The translations under genes were made by a program, and so were the position numbers. The notes beneath the pieces are model-generated. The model worked only from the letters and a program-made list of their open reading frames with translations, searched no databases and was not told where the DNA came from. A stretch of DNA of 64,000 bases. It comes from Porodaedalea pini. Its lineage: Eukaryota; Basidiomycota; Agaricomycetes; Hymenochaetales; Hymenochaetaceae. Shown in pieces: positions 56,142-64,000 of this stretch (position 1 is its first letter; each line of letters starts with the position of its first letter). The stretch covers positions 377,001 to 441,000 of the forward strand of contig NBAY01000012.1 of the NCBI GenBank assembly GCA_002794775.1. Direction: 5' to 3'.

Positions 56142-58114
56142 TAAGTACTCAAAAAAAAGGCATGGTTCTCAGGAGCAGAAATATGTAAAATATGGAGCAA
56201 TACATTGACTGTGTAGGTGGGTAGAGATCAAACAAGTGTGGCCAGTCTGTTCTCTCATACATTTCCACTGAGATTCAAAAATTATGGCTCCCCTACATCT
56301 ATCTATAAAATTCTTTGCTATGTCTGTAAATTAAGTATATGACTATACCAACATCTCCTGCAAGTTTGAAGCCAATCCATTCAGTATTCATGGTGCAGCA
56401 GCAAGATTTGTGTTCCACTTCAAGCTCTTTCCACCCTCCTTTTCTCACAACAGGTCTTGCAGAGTAGAACACAAATCTTGTTGCTGGACCATGCTTACTG
56501 AATGGATTGGCTTCAAACTTGCAGGAGATGTTGGTATAGTCATATACTTAATTTACAGATGCAGGAAAGAATTTTATAGGTAGATGTAGGGGAGCCATAA
56601 TTTTTGAATCTCAGTGGAAATGGGTGAGAGAACAGACCAGCTGCACTTGTTTGATCTCCACCTGCCTACACAATCAATTTATTGCTCCATATTTTACATA
56701 TTTCTGCTCCTGAGAACCATGCCTTTTTTTTGAGTACTTAATGAGCAGATACTGTGCAGAATTCACAGAGAAAATAGGCATTCATTCCAATTCTTCGACA
56801 CTTTGGCTCTGACGTGGCTCACTTCACATGACATGCACGTGTCACAGGACTTATGAAAAAGGCTGTAATATGCCATCTTCTCCATGAGTATTGGTGTATA
56901 AATTGCCACATCACATCAACTAATTTGAGCTTTCTTGATGATGAAAAAATAGTTTGCATATATAAGACAGCACAGGACCTTTATGGAATGCACCTAGGTA
57001 GTGCCAACACTTGAGCCCACAAGACAGACAGGACAAAACAATCTTTGTTGCTGTCAGATAGACTGGAAATATATACAGGAAAATTGTCTACTCACCTTTG
57101 TTGCTGTCAGATAGACTGAGGCAACAAAGGCATTAGAAAGGGTTCAAATAGAAAGGATTATATAATATGAACTATACAGTACCAGTCTGAAAGGAATCCA
57201 TTGAGAATTGCTCTTGGAATATGTAACTCAGCATTTGCATGCTGAAGGATCACTTGACTCAGTGCGAGTGTGTATAAGCATCGGACAAGTTCACATTAGC
57301 TTCAGATGGGTTGGGGAGTGAAGGGAATATGAAAAGGATATAAATAGAATGTAACGTGCCCTGCTCTGAAGGTCCCGAGGCTATGCTGCCACTAAGTTTT
57401 GGGCTCAGAGTCAGTCTTCAGGCTCAGACTCAGTACGTTTACCAGACTCAGCACTTGGGCTCAGACTTGGCACGATCATGAGACTTGGCACTCAGACTCA
57501 GACTCGGCATGGTCATGGTGTAGACTCGGTATCATGGTGTAGACTCAGTACTCCAAGTCATGACACAACGTCCAGACAGTTGGTGTTATGTCGGCTGTGG
57601 TAAGAACACTCTGGCAGACTTACACTTTATATTATATTAGGACTCACTCCAATGGATGTCCCAAGGAAAAATAAGGTGATACATAAAGCTGAGAACATAG
57701 GAGCATAACTTGCAGCCAGACTGAAGATTGCAGTGAAGTACAATGTAAGGTTGAAAGCAGTACTCTGAGTGAGTAAGTCAGAGCCTCCAGAGAAAAAGTC
57801 AGCAAGGGAAATCTTTGTTTAAGCATTGAATTCCTACATGATCCTCATCCTACAGCACTGAGCATCATTCCAGAAAACATTGAGGAAGAGAGATCTACAA
57901 TATGGCTGTCTATAACTGTAGAAGTTGCAAGTTAAGCAGAAATGTGCAGGAACAAAAGAAAAGATTGTACATATTAGTCATAAGCTTACTACACCTGTCC
58001 TTATACATGGGCAACTGACATAATGTGACAACCAATATTGTATTTAGTGGGGCTTTGGTGTAATTAGAATTTCACAATAAAATTCAAGTTTCTTCTAGAC
58101 AGACTAAGATAATA

Positions 58115-58213
58115 CAGGTGGGTGTAAGTGAAGGCTAAGTCATGTGCATCAGTTTGGCTGGGAGTTGCTGCATAAAGCTTGCACATGACTCAGCCATCAC
58201 TTACACCCACCTG
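58115..58213. mobile_element. Small palindromic MITE, 99 bp, TA-flanked
   Basis: Tips CAGGTGGGTGTAAGTGA and its inverse, with TA on both sides (58113-58114, 58214-58215). The inverted arms extend for about 34 bp with two mismatches. No coding capacity. Tips differ from those of A and B. Confidence 0.8.
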
Positions 58214-58234
58214 TATATTGTCTGTAGAACTCAG

Positions 58235-58441
58235 ATAAAGCCAGAATAGATATGAGCACTGTGTTTAAAAAAAACAAGTCCTGGTGAAGCCAGGATGGAT
58301 CTAAGCATTGTGTTTAAAAAAACAAGTCCTGGTGAAGCCAGGATGGATCTAAGCATTGTGTTTAAAAAAACAAGTCCCGGCGAAGCCGGGATGGATCTAA
58401 GCACTGTGTTTGAAGCGAAGTCCCGGCTTCGCCGGGACTTC
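58235..58441. repeat. Tandem array of about 48-bp units with a hairpin core
   Basis: About four to five units of AAGTCCTGGTGAAGCCAGGA plus GGATCTAAGCATTGTGTTT and an A-run. The last unit ends in a perfect hairpin, GAAGTCCCGGC-TTC-GCCGGGACTTC (58417-58441). Earlier units carry C-to-T versions (CCTGG for CCCGG, GGTGAAG for GGCGAAG). Confidence 0.8.
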
Positions 58442-58738
58442 AGCTGGTTGTGTTGAGGGAGTAATGCTTGTCGATGTGAGCAGCTGGATCTGGCAAGTGA
58501 GGTTAGAATCACGTGTGTCACAGCTAGTCGAGTTTAACTTTCGTCTACCTTATTACGGGTTATGGCGTGAATAAGATGATCAAAGGGAAGAGGTCCAGTA
58601 GCCGTAAATTTGAATGATCTTCTTGCCTTTCTAGGTATTGCCATTCCAGGTAGGCGGACGAGTCATCTCATCAGTTTTCTGCTCTTGAACAGTGCTAGTG
58701 ACCTCCATCTTAGACGCGATATTACCCCTCAGTTGGCA

Positions 58739-59394
58739 ATGGAGACTCATATATCAGTAAGCTCGCCGACTTCTAATGCAATGAACATACGTCTGAGAAG
58801 GGATAACCGGTTTTTCAGTTCCCCGAAGTTTCTGTACTGGCCAAAAAGTATCCGAAAACTGCTGGCAGTTTATTCGCTACGTATAATGATTTACTATTAG
58901 GCGAGTTTCCTTTTCTCTCTATTCATCTACTTATAAAATCAAGTTTTCGACCTGCATTCCGAATGTCTCGATGATGTTTGCGAATACTCAGTACTGACTC
59001 ATTTCGTTTTTACACAGTTCAGATGTGGGTCGCTCTGGAAGTCATCGATATTCCAAGTTGCTCGAGAGGCGCTCTTCGGGGTCGTCGGCCAAACTCTGTG
59101 AAGAATTCGGTACTGTTAGTAACAGTCGTGCACCTTTCTCACTCGACTCTATTTCTAGGACACCACTGATGCCGTCGTCCCTTGCGCCATGGCGGAAGTA
59201 CTATCTCTTGCTTGGTGTGTTTTGCTGGTTTGATCGGAAGTAGCAATGTGCTGACTGAGATAATTTGTTTAAGGATTAAAAACGCATTCAAGGATTTGAA
59301 GGACCCTCCCGAGCTGTACCTCGCCGTTTGCACTGAGGACTCGTCTCTCGTGTATTACAAGATAAGTCGGGGATTCACCAAGCCTCCTTTGTAG
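58739..59394 (+). CDS. SEN15: tRNA-splicing endonuclease subunit Sen15
   Basis: Five exons fit in phase: 58739-58756, 58819-58900, 59018-59109, 59159-59214 and 59274-59394, giving 122 codons plus stop. The protein has the Sen15 pattern: YPKTAGSLFATYNDLLL, WVALEVIDIP, RGRRPNSVKN, LAWIKNAFKDLKDPPELYLA, DSSLVYYKISRGFTKP. Sen15 is a structural, non-catalytic subunit of the Sen2-Sen34-Sen54-Sen15 complex that removes introns from pre-tRNAs. Exon 1 is only 18 nt. Intron 2 needs a GC donor (G|GCGAGT at 58901) with a normal AG acceptor. GT alternatives break the frame. The start is chosen because the ATG at 58739 splices in phase to the conserved block. A longer N-terminus is possible. Confidence 0.88.
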
Positions 59395-60243
59395 CCTTCT
59401 GTTGGGGCTGCATAATTCTATCGAAGGCGAGTGACTCTGACGTAGTGGCATGTGTCCGTCTCATAACCCTTGGCTGAGAGCATAGACTTATAGTCTTGCA
59501 CGTGAGCGTGCCTCAATAAGCATTCTCCTTCCCTCGGAGCCGTATGAACGGCACAGGTGCCGAAAGATAGTTAAGCTTACTGGTGCGATAATAGCCTCGG
59601 AAGGTAGGTGTTGCATGGCGCCATCGGTGTAAGTAGCGGCGCTTTTCTCCGGACAGCGCGACAACCTAGCCAGACTCCTCTTGTGCACTCTGTATTCCTA
59701 CGTCATGCGGTCAGACTTCGGTCTTCTTTTGTCTGCAAAGCCGAGAGTCTGGAAACAGTCGCGATTGACGATTATTTGTAGAAAAAGTCTCTGAACGGAG
59801 TTTATATGCGACTTTGCAGTAAACAAGCAAATCCTAGAAAGGCGTTCCGATCTGTTTCTCCGGTGGTACTCAGGTCCTTTTCTCTTGCTTCGTTATTCTG
59901 GTAATAGACCTTTATGGAATGATTTTTGTCTATTTAACCTCGCCGCAATCTCGGGACCAATGCCGTCTGCAATGCTAATCTTGGACGATATTTCCCGCAG
60001 GTTAGCGACAACATGAACAGCAAGTAGGTACTGAATGCTCGAACAGCGGAATCGCATGTGCCAACAAAACCTCGGTCTCAAAATATGTACATTCACTCTT
60101 CTTTAGCGCTTGAAATATGTTTGCCACTTAGCATCTCGCTGGCACCAAACTCCGGAAAGGTCTTCGACTTCGTGGGCGACTTGATAAAGAGCAGTCCACT
60201 CTAAACACCATGGACAAAATAAAAGACTTGGAGATATTTCCCT
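59395..60243. other. Intergenic between SEN15 and the GH74 gene
   Basis: About 850 bp with only short, unsupported open frames on either strand. It should hold the SEN15 3' end and the GH74 promoter. A TTGATAAAGA motif about 65 bp before the GH74 start is a possible core promoter. Confidence 0.45.
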
Positions 60244-62909
60244 ATGCCCATGCATCTCGGGCTAGCTTCTTCTGTCGCTCTCGCCGTCGTCGTGGTGCGT
60301 GCTGCGGTGGCTTCGGACCCTTATGTCTGGGAGAACGTTAAGATCGGCGGAGGGGGCGGCTTCGTTCCAGACGTGATCTTTAACCCTAGCGCACAGGGTC
60401 TTGCGTTCGCTAGGTAAGTGTACTGGTTGTACCGTTTTATCTTTCCAGATTCCTGCAAAATAAAGTATTGACTCTGTGTAGGACGGATATCGGCGCCGTG
60501 TATCGCCTTAATGCGGACGACTCTTGGACGCCACTGCTTGACTTCGCTGACGATGCGCACTGGGACTACTGGGGAACCGGTCTGTTCTCACTTCTCTGCA
60601 TGAGCAACTGATTGTCCAAGTCTGACCAAACGTGTCTTGTACTACAAGATGCACTCGCAACCGACCCCGTCAACCCTGACAACCTCTATATTGCCTGTGG
60701 CATGTACACGAACTCCTATGATCCCAACAATGGCACCATGCTGATCTCGCGTGACCGCGGCGACTCGTTCACCGCGGTTGGGTTCCCATTCAAGTTCGGA
60801 GGGAACATGCCCGGCAGGGGTTTGGGCGAGCGACTTGTTGTCGACCCGAACAATGCAAGTCTTTGTGCATTATCCCTAATGGAAGAGAATGATGCTCACT
60901 TCGTTCGGAAATGGATGTAGAACAGCATCCTCTACTTCGGCGCCCGTTCAGGACATGGTTTATGGAAGTCCACAGACGCGGGCGAGACGTGGTCGCAAGT
61001 GACCGATTTCCCCTCAGTGGGTACATATGCTCAGGACCCGTCGGACCCAACCGGTATCGGGAGCGATCTCATGGGAATTGCCTGGATCACGTTCGACAAG
61101 AACTCTGCATCTTCTAGTGGATCAAGCAGAATCTTTGTGGGTGTCGCAAATATGGGCTCGGACAACGTCTTTGTTTCCGAGGACGCCGGGTCGACTTGGA
61201 GTGCTGTCGAGGGGCAGAGGAATGACTTCATTCCTCATCATGGTGCGCATTCTCCTAAAACATCAGAGTATTATGAATAACGACACTAACGTCATCTTCC
61301 TTCAGGTGTCCTCTCACCTGCGGAAGATGCGCTCTACCTTCCGTACGCGAATGGCATCGGGCCCTGGGATGGAACCGCCGGATACGTCATGAAGTATTTC
61401 ATCTCGAACAGCACATGGCTCGACGTCACGCCTGCACAGGGCATCGCTGACAATAGCTACGGATACAGCGGGATGTCTGTTGATCTCCAAAATCCTGGAA
61501 CGCTTATGCTCGCTCCGTTCAACGAATGGTACCCTGATGCAAAGTGCGCTTCAGACCTGAGCGTCTAATTCTTAGTTGCTTCAATGATCAACTGATGTTT
61601 TATTCGTTGAATAGTATTATGCGCTCGACGGATGGCGGGGCCTCGTGGACTCAGATCTTTAGCTACGGTTACCCGCCCCCGGACTACACTCTAGCCATCT
61701 ATCCGAACTATAACTACGATGTCTCAAAGGCACCGTGGATCACGACCTTCATGACGGGCGATACGAAAACTGTCGGCTGGGGCATTCAGGGACTTGCCAT
61801 CGACCCCTTTGACTCGGATCACTGGCTCTACGGGACAGGCCTCACTATCTATGGAGGTCATGACCTCACGAACTGGGATGCGAGTCCACGAAAGAACGTC
61901 ACTCTCGCGAGCTTGGCGGATGGTGTCGAGGAGACGGCGGTCCAAGGGCTGACCGCTCCGCTATCTGGACCGAAACTCGTATCGGCCGTTGGCGACGTTG
62001 GTGGGTTCGTGCATACCGACTTGACCACTCCCCCGCCGACGTTCACGAACCCTATTTGGGCTGGGGTAAGCCGTTATTCCTCCCCAATAATGTTATTCAA
62101 CTAAATCGTTGTTTTCGATTCAGACCACGAGCGATGTTGACCATGCTGGAGCGAATGTTTCAAACATTGTCCGCCTTAGCGGGATTTCCGGCTCGAGCTC
62201 GGTCTCTATCGCTACTTCAACTGACGGCGGAGCGACATGGTCGCCGTACGCCGGAGCGCCCTCCACATCTGAGAATATATACGGCGGGAAGATAGCGATG
62301 TCGGCGAACGGCGACACACTTCTCTGGACACAAGCCACCGGGTTCTCAGGCGTCATGGTCTCGAGGAACGGTGCAGCATTCACCGCTTCCACAGGCCTGC
62401 CCAGCGGGTCAACCATCCAGGTCACCTCCGACAAACTGAACAACACCGTGTTCTACGCCGCTACTGGGGCGAACTTCTTCGTCTCCATTGACGGCGGTGA
62501 GAGTTTCAAGCAGATCAACACGCTGGGCAGTGCGACGAGTACGTCGCAAATTGCTGCCAGTCCGTTCACGGCGGGAGAGTTGTTCGTCTCTACGGACCAC
62601 GGCATCTGGCATTCCACAGACTTCGGTTCTCAATTTACTGGCCTTGAAGGCGCGACGGCTGCATGGAGCATCTCAGTTGGGAAAGCCAAGGAGACCGACG
62701 GGCCAGTGGCGCTGTACGCTGCGGCAACTATTGGCGGCGAGAACTCGCTGTTCAGGACAGACGACCTTGGCGCGAGCTGGGCAAAACTCCCGACTGTGGA
62801 AGAGGCGCTGTCATCTGCGTCAAACATGGTGCTTGCTGCGGACCCGAATGTATATTCGCAAGTATTTGTGGGGACAAACGGAAGAGGAATCTTCGTTGGG
62901 CATGCATGA
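60244..62909 (+). CDS. GH74 xyloglucanase / oligoxyloglucan-specific glycosidase, secreted
   Basis: Seven exons fit in phase (60244-60413, 60482-60579, 60649-60854, 60921-61242, 61306-61543, 61615-62065, 62124-62909), giving 756 residues. A signal peptide (about 24 residues, hydrophobic core ALAVVVV) precedes DPYVWENVKIGGGGGFVP, the usual GH74 start. Repeated Asp-box-like S.D.G..W blocks (SRDRGDSF, STDAGETW, SEDAGSTW, STDGGASW, STDGGATW) mark two seven-bladed propellers. RTDIGAVYR and VGDVGGFVH hold the two Asp that act as base and acid in GH74. Blocks GMYTNSYDPNNG and GGNMPGRGLGERL are typical. It hydrolyses the beta-1,4-glucan backbone of xyloglucan outside the cell. No CBM1 follows: the protein ends RGIFVGHA. 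Intron 3 (60855-60920) uses a GC donor (GCAAGT). Confidence 0.92.
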
Positions 62910-64000
62910 TACGGAAATGAGGACCTAGTATTCACACCTCAGTGTGCTTAACTTTGGCCCGTTATAACATCTCATACACTCGCAGGTGTCTGAATCTACC
63001 TAAAGAGAGACCGCCTCGCCTCTTGCGGAGAAATAAATTTCAGAGTCCGACAATTACTCTGGACTCACAACCAGGTGCTTCCTTCGACCCCACACTACAC
63101 ATTGTCTTTCACCCTGGATCTCTCAATTGCCAATGCTATTATTTCACCTGCACTGCAAAGGACGCTTTCATCTGATTGATCCTGCTCGCATCGTCTGTTA
63201 CTCCAAGTCTGACGCGGTGCGCATGCGAAGATTCTGACCCAAAGAGAACGGAAAGGGCGAGTAAACGGCAAAATGCGCGAGAATCAAGAGGCTCGTTCGT
63301 CATTATTTCATATTTCGGCCTTCGTGCTTTGAGGAAAACTACGTGGGACACCGGACTCTTGCTCCCGCGAGGCAGTCTAATCAGCTCGGACGCGAACAGC
63401 CGCGAGTGAAGATCGTCCTTCAATGCATTTGGGGTAAATTTTCTATTAGCTCCTTGTTTATGCCCTATCTCATTCTAAGCGCATATTTGACAGATCGTGA
63501 AAATTTGTGCCAGGTTATCCTACGAGAGCAGTGCAATCTATCAGCTGTATCTTATTTATACACTGAGCCAGGGGGATGAGTGAGAACTTACAGTTGGATA
63601 TCTCTGCAATACGACATACACCACGATCTGCGTCTCCTTGAACCTCGAACTTCAGGATGTCTTCACACTCTGGAACGCGCTGGCTGTGAAGATCTTTACA
63701 TTGGACTGTGTGCATTGGCGCTCCCGCAGAGAATCTTATGTAGTTTCGAGTGCAACGTGCCAGTACATTCCACCAGATCCTGAAAGGCCCGGGTTTGGTA
63801 CGTTGAACGACCTTTCGATGAGCTGTCGACCCTTTGACTCTGACGACTACCCAGGCTCGTCACTTAATGATGGTACACAGCAGGCACCCTTAGAATCGTC
63901 GGTCTCGAAATGTACAGGACGCTCCACCTTGTTCAAAGGAAATTATTGCAGAGTACCTGGATTACGCACGATTCGTTGATGCCCAGAGATGATTGATGCT
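62910..64000. other. 3' flank of the GH74 gene, no supported gene
   Basis: AATAAA-like ATAAAT at about 63032 may be the GH74 poly(A) signal. Open frames such as 63638-63979 (113 codons, plus strand) and 63139-63423 (minus) match nothing I know and may be parts of a gene that continues beyond the window. Confidence 0.4.

Larger units (their letters stand above)
39406..56865. mobile_element. Outer foldback MITE related to element B, split by element B
   Basis: 39406-39530 and 56144-56865 are the two parts of one palindromic element of about 850 bp. It is TA-flanked (39404-39405, 56866-56867) with tips CAGTCATTTTCATAAG and CAGCCTTTTTCATAAG. Its sequence matches the outer part of the TIRs of element B. 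Joining GCTCAT-TA to AGTACTC across element B restores the uninterrupted text seen inside the left arm of B. The two palindrome arms meet at about 56465. No ORF: a non-autonomous derivative. Confidence 0.88.
56868..58738. other. Repeat-rich spacer between the outer MITE and SEN15
   Basis: No supported gene. It holds a duplicated TTGTTGCTGTCAGATAGACTG (about 57044 and 57101), a C/G-poor stretch with degenerate CAGACTCGGCA-like repeats (57390-57555), the small MITE at 58115-58213 and the hairpin tandem array at 58235-58441. Confidence 0.5.

Noticed and set aside
58610..58900. 96-codon open frame upstream of SEN15
   Set aside because: It is in another frame over the first SEN15 exons. The spliced reading gives conserved Sen15 sequence.
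63638..63979. 113-codon frame near the right edge as a gene
   Set aside because: No known motif and no supporting splice sites. It could be part of a gene outside the window, so it is left uncalled.

Overview
The window is fungal nuclear DNA, most likely from an agaricomycete basidiomycete. The host genes have several short introns, there are a SEN15-type tRNA endonuclease subunit and a GH74 xyloglucanase, and the repeats are Ty3/gypsy chromoviruses and Tc1/mariner-type DNA elements. All coordinates come from reading the sequence by eye. No alignment or database search was run.

Layout. 1-455 is the 3' end of a bHLH gene. 456-1988 holds no recognisable gene. 1989-2745 is a foldback MITE. 3457-38606 is a large DNA transposon, element A. 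39406-56865 is a MITE-like palindrome that was split by a second large transposon of the same design, element B (39533-56141). 56868-58738 is repeat-rich spacer. SEN15 lies at 58739-59394 and a seven-exon GH74 gene at 60244-62909. The last kilobase has no gene I can support.

Elements A and B are the main discovery. Each is flanked by TA and has very long terminal inverted repeats (2,233 bp in A, 2,000 bp in B). A Tc1/mariner-like DDE transposase gene lies inside each arm and points inward. Between the arms are the same two divergent genes: X (coiled coil, minus strand) and YZ (AT-hook, beta-grasp-like region, CxxH...C motif and SAM-like end, plus strand). With later insertions subtracted, A is about 9.86 kb and B about 9.68 kb. 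The two copies are strongly diverged in protein sequence but share architecture, terminal motif and at least one intron position. This points to an old, self-contained, cargo-carrying transposon family rather than chance neighbours. In B the YZ gene is open over 528 codons once one retrotransposon and four introns are removed. The transposases carry disabling changes that are shared by both arms.

Six Ty3/gypsy insertions sit inside A and B: elements 1 to 5 plus a solo LTR. Every 5-bp target duplication can be read. Elements 2 and 3 sit inside element 1, which sits inside YZ of A. The solo LTR and element 4 sit in the right arm of A. Element 5 sits inside YZ of B. Both gypsy families show an 11-nt self-priming site of the Tf1 type and a -1 frameshift signal (heptamer, 6-7 nt spacer, stem-loop that includes or precedes the gag stop). 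Decay is dominated by CGA-to-TGA changes, as expected of CpG-directed cytosine deamination. Element 3 is the freshest copy, with LTRs identical by eye, but it has lost 22 reverse transcriptase codons in frame.
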